Shown here piece after piece: positions 27,972-37,466 of a DNA stretch of 64,000 nucleotides. Under the pieces are notes generated by a model. It did no database searches, had not been told where the DNA came from, and worked only from the letters and a program-made list of their open reading frames with translations. Each line of letters begins with the position of its first letter. The first letter of the stretch is position 1. Where the stretch lies: positions 1 through 64,000 of the forward strand of contig DATENM010000014.1 of assembly GCA_035275065.1 (NCBI GenBank). The letters run 5' to 3'. The DNA comes from Blastocatellia bacterium. GTDB lineage: Bacteria; Acidobacteriota; Blastocatellia; UBA7656. The position numbers and the translations under genes were made by a program.

Positions 27972-29189
27972 TCACATTGAACGTAGCCGCAAACCAACCA
28001 CGGTAGACAGGGTGCGCTGGATAGAGAAGTCCTGGTGCAAATTACATAAAGGTGGATTCTGCGCCGCTCGTTTTGCAAATCGGTGTACCCCCTCTGCAAG
28101 TTCGGCGCATCTTCCTAGTTTGAAAATCTCTGCGCCGACCAATCGCCCCATATCTTCAGCGCAGCCACACGCATCGCTCACGATACACGGCAAACCACTC
28201 GCAAGGGCTTCATTAACCACTAGCCCCCATGTCTCTCCATGATCGCTTGGCAGCACGAGGCAGTCGGCCACAACATACGCCTTTGGAATCTCGGTTTGAT
28301 TGAGGAACCCGGCGAATGAAGCAGGCGGGCATTTGCCGTCCAAAGCCTTCACGCTTGGCTGGTCGCTATCATTTTCTGCGTCGAAGACGACCTGCAACTC
28401 ACGACGCAAGGCATCGCCAAGTTCACCGCTACCCACAAACAATAGATGGATGTTGGACAATTGGCCGGATTCCCTTAGCTGCCGCGCCGCCGCAACAATG
28501 TCTAACGGTCGCTTTTTGGGAATGAATTTGCCGCAGAATAAGACGCAAAATGCATCTTCGGCCACGCCCCATTGTTTACGCAATGCCGCCCGCTGCGGGC
28601 GAAGTCTCGCGGCGTGTTGCGCAAAGCGATCATTATCGACAGCGTAGGGAGCCGGATGAAGCCTGTCGGCGGGTACGCCATAATTCTCGTAGAGCCGCCG
28701 GTTGGCTCTCCCAATATAAAGGAAGTGATCGACTCGACGAAAGAATTGCCCAAGCAGTAACTGTTTGATGCGGCGCTTCCAGAACGGGGCAGGTGCCAGA
28801 GCATTACTTTCAGCACGCAGCCAGACTTCGATGCCAGCTTGTTTAGCCCCCCACACCGCTTGCCAGTAGGCGGCCACCTGCCAGCCCTGAACCCAAAGCG
28901 CAGTTACACCGGACGCCTGAATACGCTCGGCTAAAGACTCACGCAAACGGCATTTCCAAAACGATCCAGGGGTTGCTTCGGATGCGGTTTTGAGAAACCT
29001 GTGCGGATAACCCTCCAGCATATTGATATCCCAGGCAAACGCTTTTCCAAATTCCCGGTCATGGCTGACATGTAAGGCATGGTCGGTTAAATACCAGACC
29101 TCAAAAGGGACACGTCCGTCCCGAGCTAAAGCTTGCCAGAGAGGCACCTGATATTGAATAGGATGGGTAGTCAGAATTGCCAGCATCAA
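27972..29189 (-). CDS. family 4 glycosyltransferase
   Basis: This 405-aa protein begins MMLAILTTHPIQYQVPLWQA, typical of GT4 members that act on polysaccharide repeats. The C-terminal half contains VLFCGKFIPKKRPLDIVAAA and VLPSDHGETWGLVVNEALAS, the E-x7-E donor motif, followed by GLPCIVSDACGCAEDM. Its start overlaps the acetyltransferase stop by 4 bases (ATGA), showing coupling. Donor and acceptor are unknown. Confidence 0.87.
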   Translation of the reverse strand: MMLAILTTHPIQYQVPLWQALARDGRVPFEVWYLTDHALHVSHDREFGKAFAWDINMLEGYPHRFLKTASEATPGSFWKCRLRESLAERIQASGVTALWVQGWQVAAYWQAVWGAKQAGIEVWLRAESNALAPAPFWKRRIKQLLLGQFFRRVDHFLYIGRANRRLYENYGVPADRLHPAPYAVDNDRFAQHAARLRPQRAALRKQWGVAEDAFCVLFCGKFIPKKRPLDIVAAARQLRESGQLSNIHLLFVGSGELGDALRRELQVVFDAENDSDQPSVKALDGKCPPASFAGFLNQTEIPKAYVVADCLVLPSDHGETWGLVVNEALASGLPCIVSDACGCAEDMGRLVGAEIFKLGRCAELAEGVHRFAKRAAQNPPLCNLHQDFSIQRTLSTVVGLRLRSM

Positions 29190-29815
29190 TCTGCGCCAAT
29201 CATATTCAGCGGCGGATCAACAAGGCGTTCAGGGCTCAACATCTTCCTTGTTCCCTTTACCGAATCTAGAAGGCGGGCCGGCGCGCCGACGAGCACCGAA
29301 TTGTCAGGAAAACTGCGCGTCACGACAGCCCCGGCGCCGACCACGCAACCATCTCCCAATTCCACATCTTTCAAAATCACCGCCTTCGCGCCGATCCAAC
29401 AGCGATTCCCAATCTTCACCCGCCCGGTTTGCATCGGGGCAGTCTTAGGCGAAATTCCGATACCAAATGAATGATTGCTATCGGTAATATAAACGTCCGG
29501 CCCGAACATATTTTCATCGCCAATCTCGACATATCCGCAGGCATCAATCATGAGGTCACGGTTGAAATAATTTCCATTGCCTATGCGAATACGAATACCT
29601 TCATAATCTCTATCCTCTGGCCATAGCCAGCAACCTTGTGTAAATGCGTTATAGTTACCGAGACGAATTTGCCGGACGCGACGGCATCGCCCGCCGCCTT
29701 CCATTCGATTCCTGATTCCTTGTTGCATTCCCAATAAACGATAAATGCCGAGTCGAATCCGGCTGGTCAAGCCGCGCGGGATTCGGATTAATAACGGTTC
29801 TACATTTAACCGCAT
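29186..29815 (-). CDS. left-handed beta-helix acetyltransferase (WcaF/NodL-like)
   Basis: This protein of about 209 aa is taken from ATG 29815; GTG 29830, directly after the upstream stop, is an alternative. Hexapeptide repeats ([LIV]-G-x4) run through RIRIGNGNYFNRDLMIDACG, VEIGDENMFGPDVYITDSNH and VKIGNRCWIGAKAVILKDVE. They end in GAGAVVTRSFPDNSVLVGAPARLL, the standard coenzyme-A acetyltransferase ending. The His in TDSNHSF is the likely catalytic base. It would O-acetylate a sugar of the polysaccharide. Confidence 0.87.
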   Translation of the reverse strand: MRLNVEPLLIRIPRGLTSRIRLGIYRLLGMQQGIRNRMEGGGRCRRVRQIRLGNYNAFTQGCWLWPEDRDYEGIRIRIGNGNYFNRDLMIDACGYVEIGDENMFGPDVYITDSNHSFGIGISPKTAPMQTGRVKIGNRCWIGAKAVILKDVELGDGCVVGAGAVVTRSFPDNSVLVGAPARLLDSVKGTRKMLSPERLVDPPLNMIGAD

Positions 29816-29830
29816 CGTCAACAATCCCAC

Positions 29831-30703
29831 TTATGCCGTCAACCGGACAAATGCACGTAAGGTTGCCACCTTGACCGGATGACGTGTCTTCCATACCTGC
29901 GGAATTGAACCAAAGAAGAGCCTGAATCCTTGCAGGCAGGATTCGGTCAAGCCATTTCGCAGTGAAAATCTCCAGTGACGATAAAGTTTTACAAGCAGCG
30001 CCATTGGCAGCAGCATGGCAGGGGTGCGGCGCAATGCCAGTACCAGATCGTTACATACGCCGGAACAATACTGCGCGGGAAAGTCTCGCGCCACCGGCGT
30101 TTTGTCGTGCCACACATGCACGCCTGGAAGCTTGACGATTTGATAGCCGGCGTCCAGCAGACGTAAACAAAGGTCTTTTTCTTCACCGCCATAACTGCCG
30201 GGTGCAGCCTCGTATCCACCAACCTCGCGGACGGCAGATAAACGTAACACGTGACCGCAGCCAATAAACATCCCTGTTGGATGAGGCTCAGTTCGTCGCG
30301 CCGCCTCAGGCCGATCCGGGGAAAGAATATCAAAAGCCACTGCCGCCACTTGGCGATGCTGTTCCAGATAATCAACCGCGATGCAAATCTCATCTCCCTG
30401 AAGAAACCAGGCATCGTCGTCTAAGCTAACAAAATAAGCGGCTCCCTCCATCGCCATGAAATAATTGCGCGCTGCCATGTGTCCGCGGTTTTCCTGCCAT
30501 CGAATCCACTGTACTGTTGAAAAGCGCACCGCCAAATCATTAGTGGCATCCGTGGAAGCATTATCGATGAGGGCTACCTGTAAGTTCGGATACGTTTGCG
30601 CCAATGCTGATGCAACTGCTTTAGGTAAAACCTCTGCCCGATTCCATGTCACAATGCCAACCAGCACTGCAGGTATCATCATTTCTGTGTTCCAGTCAGT
30701 CAT
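29831..30703 (-). CDS. family 2 glycosyltransferase
   Basis: This 290-aa GT-A enzyme has its first strand in VLVGIVTWNRAEVLPKAVAS, the nucleotide-binding LIDNASTDATNDL, and the metal-binding acidic motif FVSLDDDAWFL (about 92-102). GGEEKDLCLRLLDAGYQIVK is the catalytic ED-type motif. The last ~60 residues form a basic amphipathic helix that may sit on the membrane. Starts at 30703 or at Met codons 7-8 codons later cannot be separated. The following acetyltransferase start is immediately adjacent. Confidence 0.85.
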   Translation of the reverse strand: MTDWNTEMMIPAVLVGIVTWNRAEVLPKAVASALAQTYPNLQVALIDNASTDATNDLAVRFSTVQWIRWQENRGHMAARNYFMAMEGAAYFVSLDDDAWFLQGDEICIAVDYLEQHRQVAAVAFDILSPDRPEAARRTEPHPTGMFIGCGHVLRLSAVREVGGYEAAPGSYGGEEKDLCLRLLDAGYQIVKLPGVHVWHDKTPVARDFPAQYCSGVCNDLVLALRRTPAMLLPMALLVKLYRHWRFSLRNGLTESCLQGFRLFFGSIPQVWKTRHPVKVATLRAFVRLTA

Positions 30704-30715
30704 TTCTTATAATCG

Positions 30716-31660
30716 CTAAACCTTCTGCGCCCTTCGCCGGATTTCCCGAAATCCCAGGATTTTGCCCTTCAAGATTTGCAGTAATTTGCTGCGCGTCGAA
30801 CGGTCGGTTGCGCACACCAGCAATTGAAACATTTCCCAGAGCAGCAACTTCAAATAAGCAGACGTATGCGTTTGCTCCAAAACCCTTGTCATTACGTAAT
30901 GCCTGTTGGCCAGCTCCATCGCCGCTAGGGCGCGCACATCCGCTTTGTGTGTTCCAGGTTGGCTGTCGTGAAAAATCCGCGCAGTTCTGACATTTGCAAG
31001 TTGCCACTTCTTTCCAACGCGAAGCGAAAGCGTCAAATCTTCCATCATTGAATATCCTGTGAATACTGAATCGAACGGTGGCGCAGGCAAAGCTTCTCGG
31101 CGATACATCGTGCAAGTGGTATTCATCCACTCGACGGCAACCACTTCTGGTAAGTCGTCTCGGTCTTCAGGTAATAAGTTGACTGCCGGACCAATGACAA
31201 GTCCGGCATAGGTCGTTTCGGCATGGCCACGAAGCACCTGGAATAATGTACGACTCACCCATCCCGGAGGCTGATACCGCTGATTCACAATCATGGCGTT
31301 GACCCCGCCTAACCGCGCCTCTGATTGTAGAGATTGCCAAAGCCGGCACACGCATTCCGGCTCAAATAGAATGTCATCATCGAAAAACCAGATCACCGGT
31401 TGTGTGGCTATAGGAATACCCTGGTTGCGCTGCGCAGCGGCACCACAAATATCAGCGGGCATCCATCGGATCGAGCATAATGAGCCAAGTCTTTCGGGCA
31501 ATTCGCCCAGCATATCTCTTGTCTTTGCATCATCCGACGCATCAACGACAATTAACTCAGCCGGGAATAGCTGTTGTTTTTCAAGGGAAGCCAGCGTTTC
31601 TCGAAAAACCTCGGGGCGGTTTCTCGTTGGGACAATCGCACTCACTGGCAGCGTATGCAT
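30716..31660 (-). CDS. family 2 glycosyltransferase
   Basis: The protein has about 314 residues from ATG 31660 (MHTLPVSAIVPTRNRPEVFR), with AGGAAG upstream; TTG 31672 is in the same frame. The motifs are LIVVDASDDAKTRDM, a metal-binding VIWFFDDDILFEPE and YSMMEDLTLSLRVGKKW, with the ED catalytic pair. It is inverting and cytoplasmic or membrane-associated. The sequence around SVFTGYSMMEDL suggests a rhamnosyl-transferase-like subgroup, but that is a guess. Confidence 0.85.
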   Translation of the reverse strand: MHTLPVSAIVPTRNRPEVFRETLASLEKQQLFPAELIVVDASDDAKTRDMLGELPERLGSLCSIRWMPADICGAAAQRNQGIPIATQPVIWFFDDDILFEPECVCRLWQSLQSEARLGGVNAMIVNQRYQPPGWVSRTLFQVLRGHAETTYAGLVIGPAVNLLPEDRDDLPEVVAVEWMNTTCTMYRREALPAPPFDSVFTGYSMMEDLTLSLRVGKKWQLANVRTARIFHDSQPGTHKADVRALAAMELANRHYVMTRVLEQTHTSAYLKLLLWEMFQLLVCATDRSTRSKLLQILKGKILGFREIRRRAQKV

Positions 31661-31687
31661 TACTTCCTGCAAGCCTTTGGCAAGACT

Positions 31688-32578
31688 TTAACTCCGGCTA
31701 AGGTCAAGTCGCTGTCTCACTACTTTCAACGCAGTCACCCATCGGGCTGCACAAATTTCAGTCGAGGGAACAGCGAAGAGATTACATACCCATTGAATAT
31801 CATTGAGCGAAGCAATACTATGCCCTAAAGGCATCTGCTGTTTTTCAAAATCATCCACATAATAAAACTGGTAGTCTGATAGTAATCCGTTAAAAGCCGC
31901 AACATCGGCTCCTGTCTCAGCAAGCGTGAGCGGGTTGTATTCAAACATCAAAGCAGGGCGGTCTGTCCGTTTGAGCAGATGCCGGGCACCACGCAAAACT
32001 TTGACTTCGCTTCCTTCAACGTCAATTTTCACAAGCGCGGGTACAATTCCCAATGTCATGACAAACTCATCCAATGTGAGACCGGCAGCATACACTAATC
32101 GGTCGCCTGCACGGGGATTTATGTTCCCATCGGTTATCTGGGCAAACAACGAATCATGCGGGGAGTAGCTCAGGCGTACAGGGCGCGATTCATCAAGCAC
32201 GGCTGCCGCAACCACATTCACATTGGCCCCGAGGTGGAGACGTTCGACCGAATGAAGAAGCTTTTGAAAGGTTTGTGGGACCGGCTCGAAAGCATAAATT
32301 GCCGGTGATTGATTGGCCAGCATCTGCGCAAGGTGAGTAGACCAAAAACCCACATTGGCTCCCACGTCAAAAACGACCGGTTCATGCTGTGGTTGCAGCC
32401 AGGCGGCACAGACTTCCAACTCTGCACGAAACGCCTCGCGATTGTAAAAAGGGTTTTCACCAAGAAAATCCCCAATATGGCAGACAAACCGATGTCCTAA
32501 ACCACTCGTCGCCACAAATTGTTGTACACCTGCTGCTGCCAGTATGCGAAGCCACGCTTGTCGCAAGATCGTGCTCAT
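31688..32578 (-). CDS. FkbM-family methyltransferase
   Basis: The protein has about 296 residues from ATG 32578, which shares one base with the upstream stop (TGATG); a TTG/GTG start further up (32632) would overlap that gene widely. SAM motif I is VVFDVGANVGFWSTHLAQ, followed by AIYAFEPVPQTFQKLL. The FkbM block is ALVKIDVEGSEVKVLRGARH and MFEYNPLTLAE. It likely O-methylates a sugar hydroxyl. This is the second family member in the cluster; the two are clearly divergent and not a recent duplication. Confidence 0.85.
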   Translation of the reverse strand: MSTILRQAWLRILAAAGVQQFVATSGLGHRFVCHIGDFLGENPFYNREAFRAELEVCAAWLQPQHEPVVFDVGANVGFWSTHLAQMLANQSPAIYAFEPVPQTFQKLLHSVERLHLGANVNVVAAAVLDESRPVRLSYSPHDSLFAQITDGNINPRAGDRLVYAAGLTLDEFVMTLGIVPALVKIDVEGSEVKVLRGARHLLKRTDRPALMFEYNPLTLAETGADVAAFNGLLSDYQFYYVDDFEKQQMPLGHSIASLNDIQWVCNLFAVPSTEICAARWVTALKVVRQRLDLSRS

Positions 32579-33804
32579 CAGGAATTCTGAAGACCTAGCG
32601 CCGCAAATAATTGTTGAAAGCGTCGCTTCCATGTGTGGTCGCGTAGTGCGCGGCGGTAACCGGCTTCGCGCAACCTTTCAGCTTCGCCGGGATGCGAAAG
32701 ATAAAACTTCGCTTTATCAACTAATTCGTCGGAACTGGCATAGGTGTCTATCTCTCTGCCGAGCTCGTAAAACTCGGCGATCTCGTCTGTATATCCTGTT
32801 AGATAGCAAGTGCGGCACATGGGAGCCTCGAAGTCACGCAGTCGCACATGAGGGATTAATTGCGCTGCCGGGCGACCGTCGGCCCAGACATTGCTAAAAT
32901 TCAGAATGACCTCGTACTGCGAAAACGTTTCACTGATATTTCCAGCAACTCCGCGAGCGCTTGGAGCAAGCAGCGAATCTATTCGGCGGGTGTGATGGCG
33001 GTAGCGCGCCTGCCGGAAGCTTCTGCCGATTCCGGTCAAGACGCCTTCTCTTTCGATATTCCCAGAGATGGCCTGAGAGTAACTGGCAAGGCTGCCTGGC
33101 CTGGGGATTCGGCGGCCCAAGTATTCCTGAGTTTCTTGTGATGCAGGCTTTTGCAACTGATCATTCGACAAGAGCGATTTCCAGCCACTGCCGTATATGT
33201 CAACCGGGACCGAATGGGTGACAAGCTTTGCAAGCAGCCGATCTCGATCCGCATAATGCTGTCCCACGAAGCAGGCTCTTGGCTGCCGCCTCTGGTTCGG
33301 CATCGGATGATAGACTTCTGGATTGGCTCCCATTTGCACCCATATGGGATTGGCACCGATAGCAAGATAGGCAGGGCGCGCATCGCGTTCGGCGTGCCAG
33401 GAAAAATCTACTTTGGCCGCAATAGCAGACACTAGCGCGAACTGATAGATGCTGTTGCAATAAAAGTTGACCGATGGAATGCCAAGCCGGCGCAGTTCAT
33501 CGAAGCCTTGTGGATCGAAGTGAGAGTTATAGAAGTAACTGAGAAACAGATGTACCGGCCCTTGCTGTTGTGCGGCGCGCACTTCATCGAGGATATGTTC
33601 GGTGATGCTAGTCCTGAGATTGATCTCAGCATGTGTGAAGTTATCGGCAACCGCCATGAATCGGCTTGCAGGAAACAGATCTGTCTGTGATTCAATGATC
33701 TCATGCCCAAGTTCGCGTAGGGCAGGATAGAAATTCTCACTCCACAATCCACCATAGAAAAATTCCGGATCATTGGAATGCCGAACCGCGCCGAATATAC
33801 GCAT
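32578..33804 (-). CDS. CgeB-like glycosyltransferase
   Basis: This 408-aa protein has GT-B architecture of the CgeB/Glyco_trans_1_2 type. The N-terminal half begins MRIFGAVRHSNDPEFFYGGL and contains LGIPSVNFYCNSIYQF. The C-terminal half has ACFVGQHYADRDRLLAKLV, FSQYEVILNFSNVWADGR and VRLRDFEAPMCRTCYLTGY, where the RDFEAP-type motif replaces the usual GT4 E-x7-E. Such proteins occur in spore-coat and surface polysaccharide loci. It overlaps the FkbM gene by one base. Confidence 0.75.
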   Translation of the reverse strand: MRIFGAVRHSNDPEFFYGGLWSENFYPALRELGHEIIESQTDLFPASRFMAVADNFTHAEINLRTSITEHILDEVRAAQQQGPVHLFLSYFYNSHFDPQGFDELRRLGIPSVNFYCNSIYQFALVSAIAAKVDFSWHAERDARPAYLAIGANPIWVQMGANPEVYHPMPNQRRQPRACFVGQHYADRDRLLAKLVTHSVPVDIYGSGWKSLLSNDQLQKPASQETQEYLGRRIPRPGSLASYSQAISGNIEREGVLTGIGRSFRQARYRHHTRRIDSLLAPSARGVAGNISETFSQYEVILNFSNVWADGRPAAQLIPHVRLRDFEAPMCRTCYLTGYTDEIAEFYELGREIDTYASSDELVDKAKFYLSHPGEAERLREAGYRRALRDHTWKRRFQQLFAALGLQNS

Positions 33805-33832
33805 TGCTCAAAGCAACCTTTGATTACTTCTA

Positions 33833-34858
33833 TCAGTTGAATGAAAGCAGAAACCGGCGTGCAAGCACACCCCGATAAGCGGATAGCAGCTTTTCAATGT
33901 TTGTACTGGCGGGTCGGTCTATCAATTGCGTTATGTCCACATTATCCTCAGATCTGCCTCGTTGAAGCCCCATCAGCAACTCGGTGTGCCCCATCGCTGT
34001 AACGATCAGTTGTTGGGCCTCCTGTAACCTTCTGAGATAAGGTCTGAAGAGTTTCCATTCCATGAACCAGGATACTCGCAAGTTGTAGAATTGCACACAA
34101 GGATCAATCACCCCCGGAGCAATCTTTCGCAAGCCCTGGAAGTGATAAAACAGCAAAGGCTGATCATCCACCAAAAGAACGTTAGAGGATGCGTACAGCT
34201 TGTAATTGCCCAGATTCCACGCGGCCAGGTTCGCCCCCTTGTGTTCAACCACTTTGAGGCTTGCAAAGAGTTCCGGGAATCGGTCCAGGTATTTCTGGTC
34301 TGCGAATCTCTCGCCATCTATATAATCGTGACACCATTCAAGACAGCGCTCACGCCACCACGACAAACACGCAAGGCCCTCGTTATCTCTTCTGAAAGTC
34401 AGCCAGCCGACGTTGAAGATACCATTCTGCTCCATCCAACGGTGTTGCTCAGGAAAGCGGTGTTTGATAATCGCAATCGAGTGATTCTGCATCTCCTGGA
34501 AAATCGGCTCAGGATCATTAAAAAAGAAAAGGTCTGAGTCGAGATAAGTGATGAGATCAATCGCAGGGTTATGATTGAGAACGAAAAGCGGCAGTGAAGG
34601 GGTACAGGTAAAGTAGTATTCGATCTGGCTGCGGTTAGCTTTCGCGGCTAGCAATTCACTGTCGCCCTGCTCAAAATCTTCAAGCTTTATGGGAATGATG
34701 TCCGGCCAGGACAATTCCTCAAGCACATGGTAGCATTCGTCACTTAAGCACAAGACCCAGAGCTGCGCCGCTGGACAGTGTTGCTTGAGCGAGCGATACA
34801 TTGCCAATCCTCGTGGCAAATAATATTGATCGAAGTAAGTACAAAAGTAACGTATCAT
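33833..34858 (-). CDS. putative nucleotide-sugar transferase, GT8-like
   Basis: The protein has about 341 residues from ATG 34858 (MIRYFCTYFDQYYLPRGLAM). The first 35 residues resemble the donor-binding strand of GT8-type enzymes, and ITYLDSDLFFFNDPEPIFQE (near 103-122) contains the DxD metal site. A later NVGWLTFRRDNEGLACLSWW and ADQKYLDRFPELF match the D-Q-KYLD-type acceptor region of these enzymes. The C-terminal ~100 residues are helical. Donor and acceptor are unknown. In frame with, and probably translated with, the methyltransferase upstream (22-base gap). Confidence 0.7.
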   Translation of the reverse strand: MIRYFCTYFDQYYLPRGLAMYRSLKQHCPAAQLWVLCLSDECYHVLEELSWPDIIPIKLEDFEQGDSELLAAKANRSQIEYYFTCTPSLPLFVLNHNPAIDLITYLDSDLFFFNDPEPIFQEMQNHSIAIIKHRFPEQHRWMEQNGIFNVGWLTFRRDNEGLACLSWWRERCLEWCHDYIDGERFADQKYLDRFPELFASLKVVEHKGANLAAWNLGNYKLYASSNVLLVDDQPLLFYHFQGLRKIAPGVIDPCVQFYNLRVSWFMEWKLFRPYLRRLQEAQQLIVTAMGHTELLMGLQRGRSEDNVDITQLIDRPASTNIEKLLSAYRGVLARRFLLSFN

Positions 34859-34880
34859 TGCCCATTTCTCTTGACGGGTT

Positions 34881-35753
34881 TCATTGACCAACAGTCATCT
34901 TTGGTCTGATGGCCTCCATATAGAAAAGGTCTGGTTTTATCACAGTTCCATCCGCCAGCGTGTCGAGATTATAGCTTGTCCAATGGGGGATTTGACTGCT
35001 CACCGCGCTTTGATGCAGGGGACTGTGGAAACCGGCTTCTATCAATAATCGAGAAAGAGAATATCGATCATACATCCACTGATGTACCTCGCCGCCGAGT
35101 CGGAATCGGCCAATGCGTAAGGCGCGGACCGCATCAGGGCCGGCAAGCAATTCGAGTAACGTATTGCGAATTCTCCTTAAGCCAGTCCGTCCCAATTGGC
35201 CAGCAAGCCTTATCATTCCTCGCTTGGACGGCCGCTCGCTCGCTCCCGCTCGTAAGCTTTCCACAATTTCGCGTCCCTCCTGGCCAATGCGCTCATAAAC
35301 AAACTGCTCGTTAGGTAGCGGATATTGCCTAAAAAAACCGATCATCTCCCCGCCGCTATCTTCGCGAACAGTTTGATCAAACATTTCCAGCATAATCCAG
35401 TCGTAATCATGGACAGCTATCGTATCCCCATCCAGCGCAGCCTCCAGCTTCAGAAGATATAACTGACATAGCTTTTCTAAATCCGGGACCGCCACACGGA
35501 TTATGCCTCCAGGTCTTAAGACCCGAAGGCATTCACGCAGGAAAGTCAGCGCATCACTTCGCCGAAAGTGTTCCAGGACAGCAGAATGATAAATTGCATC
35601 GCTACTTGCATCCGCTAGGGGTATGCCACGACTTAAGTCGTGTTTAATAATGCCCGGTGCCTGAGGGGCCGTATCAATATTAATCCATTCTGGATGATAG
35701 CGGTGACCGCAGCCGAGATTCACGAGGTGCAAAGATGCCGCCTCGGCGGTCAT
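34881..35753 (-). CDS. class I SAM-dependent methyltransferase
   Basis: This 290-aa protein shows LHLVNLGCGHRYHPEWINID (motif I, about 8-27), the conserved D of IDTAP, HSAVLEHFRRSDALTFLREC and LRVLRPGGIIRVAVPDLEKL. All are typical of type 11 methyltransferases found in polysaccharide clusters. A large insertion and C-terminal extension (about 120-290) would hold the acceptor. Its start overlaps the upstream gene's stop by 4 bases. The substrate is unknown; a sugar hydroxyl is likely. Confidence 0.8.
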   Translation of the reverse strand: MTAEAASLHLVNLGCGHRYHPEWINIDTAPQAPGIIKHDLSRGIPLADASSDAIYHSAVLEHFRRSDALTFLRECLRVLRPGGIIRVAVPDLEKLCQLYLLKLEAALDGDTIAVHDYDWIMLEMFDQTVREDSGGEMIGFFRQYPLPNEQFVYERIGQEGREIVESLRAGASERPSKRGMIRLAGQLGRTGLRRIRNTLLELLAGPDAVRALRIGRFRLGGEVHQWMYDRYSLSRLLIEAGFHSPLHQSAVSSQIPHWTSYNLDTLADGTVIKPDLFYMEAIRPKMTVGQ

Positions 35754-36592
35754 GATCTTTCCTCCAGGTCGAATATGAATCCCTTAAAGTAGGATTCCTC
35801 TTGGGGCTGTGATAGCGACACGTGATCTGCGCCATCGAAATCCGCCACGAGTTTGTAGTTCATTTCATTGCAGAAGGCCACAAACTTTGGCTCATTGAAA
35901 AACCAAGCTGGATAGGTCGCTTGATAAATCGACTTCGGGACAGATTGGACGCTGAGCCTCTCCCGGTTCCCCACAAGGAACGCGGTACGGTCAATCACGA
36001 CATGCGGGATGCGATATGTAAGTAGTTGCCGGAGCATATCGTATGGCGCAGGAAGATACTGTAAGACGCTAGACAGTAGCAACAGATTTGGCCGCTGTGA
36101 AGTCAAGCATTCCTCGGCGGTCGGGTAAAAGCGAAGTTCTTCGTTGCTAAATTCGGCCTGCCCACAAGCGACATGATCCGGCTGCTCGACCACGCTCCAA
36201 CGCATATCTTTTACGGCAGACAAGAATTTACGGCATTGAAAATAAGTGCTTCCCAATGCGCCACCAAAATCCAATACAGAGAGCCTTCCGTCAGCGAGTA
36301 GTGCGGCGCGAAGCAAGCCGACGATCAAGGGGAATGGGTACTCGGGTGTTGCCAGCAGGACAGAGTCACGCTCGAATATGGCTTCATCATTTTTCACCTT
36401 GGCCATTGCGGCCCGTGTCCGCTTTAGAATCTCTGGAGCAGCATATCCGGTCGAAGCAGATTCAGCCTCTTCCCATAAATCAAACTTTCCCATAAATCGT
36501 ATAGAATCAGGCTTAGGAGGCGCGGAAATCCTGCGAAGCAAACTAAGCAAAATAGGGGGTAAAATGCCCTTGATGAAGTGTCTAGCCTTCAC
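35750..36592 (-). CDS. methyltransferase, TIGR04325-like
   Basis: This 280-aa protein begins at GTG 36592, with GAGGG upstream. DGRLSVLDFGGALGSTYFQC (about 101-120) is an atypical SAM motif I. It is followed by WSVVEQPDHVACG, LLLLSSVLQYLPAPYDMLRQ and PHVVIDRTAFLVG, the features I associate with TIGR04325-type putative methyltransferases of surface polysaccharide loci. LDF-GG replaces the usual D-x-G-x-G. It overlaps the next gene by 4 bases. Confidence 0.7.
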   Translation of the reverse strand: MKARHFIKGILPPILLSLLRRISAPPKPDSIRFMGKFDLWEEAESASTGYAAPEILKRTRAAMAKVKNDEAIFERDSVLLATPEYPFPLIVGLLRAALLADGRLSVLDFGGALGSTYFQCRKFLSAVKDMRWSVVEQPDHVACGQAEFSNEELRFYPTAEECLTSQRPNLLLLSSVLQYLPAPYDMLRQLLTYRIPHVVIDRTAFLVGNRERLSVQSVPKSIYQATYPAWFFNEPKFVAFCNEMNYKLVADFDGADHVSLSQPQEESYFKGFIFDLEERS

Positions 36593-36628
36593 CTATCATC
36601 CCTCGGATCAATGGTAACGAATGGTATC

Positions 36629-37384
36629 TTATCTCTCATTCGAATAAATTGTAAATTTGACATGAGTACCTTCATATTTATCCAGTATCTTTCGCCTTAA
36701 TACGTAAAAGCCACAATTATTAAACAAGGAATCGAGGAACGATTGTTGATGATAAAAGGCTTGAATATGGCTCCAAGGTTTTAGAGGAGCATTTGATTCC
36801 GTTGCTTTTTTGTAAAAGAGACCAGGGAATATCTTATGCAGGGATCGGAAAGCCTTATTCTTAAGGCGAGAGCGCCATAGACTTATGCGTGCCGCCTTTG
36901 TCAATGTGTAGGTTTGTACTATGATTTCACCCTTTGTAACTCTACATAACTCTCTGATAGCTTTGGCAACCATATGCTGAGGGATTAAATGAAACAGTCT
37001 ACAGACAAGGGTTACCTCAAATTCATTATCAGTGAAGCGCAACGAGAAAACATCTCCACATTCTAGCCGAACGGAAGTTTCTGAGGATAGGAAAACTAAT
37101 TTCTCTCTGGCTTCTTCCAACATAGCTTTGGATATATCTACTCCAACTAGATTCCGTACATTGTGGTAGTGAATAAAAAAACGGCCCGTTCCCACAGGCA
37201 AGTCAAGCAAGCTGTTGATTTGCCGCTTATTGAAATATGCTTCGATAAATTGATCTTCACGCCACCAATGAACTTCTTTTTCACGAGATGTATCATAATC
37301 CCGTGCAATATTCGCATCATATTTATAGTAACCATCATAGGCTGGCTCTTCAGTCCGGTTTGATTCGCAAGATGTGGTTTTCAT
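36629..37384 (-). CDS. class I SAM-dependent methyltransferase in an AT-rich block
   Basis: The protein has about 251 residues from ATG 37384; TTG 37402 is in frame. Motif I is atypical (INSLLDLPVGTGRFFIHYHN), with the acidic VGVDISKAMLEEAREK following and LECGDVFSLRFTDNEFEVTL as motif II/III. It resembles ubiquinone/menaquinone-type methyltransferases. The gene is visibly richer in A and T than most of the cluster, which suggests recent transfer of this end of the cluster. Confidence 0.75.
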   Translation of the reverse strand: MKTTSCESNRTEEPAYDGYYKYDANIARDYDTSREKEVHWWREDQFIEAYFNKRQINSLLDLPVGTGRFFIHYHNVRNLVGVDISKAMLEEAREKLVFLSSETSVRLECGDVFSLRFTDNEFEVTLVCRLFHLIPQHMVAKAIRELCRVTKGEIIVQTYTLTKAARISLWRSRLKNKAFRSLHKIFPGLFYKKATESNAPLKPWSHIQAFYHQQSFLDSLFNNCGFYVLRRKILDKYEGTHVKFTIYSNER

Positions 37385-37466
37385 CCTAAAATCCGATGCC
37401 AAGTTAGCACAATAAATCTAGAATCAGCAGAGCAACATATGCCATGCCTGTATGGGAGTTGAAGAC

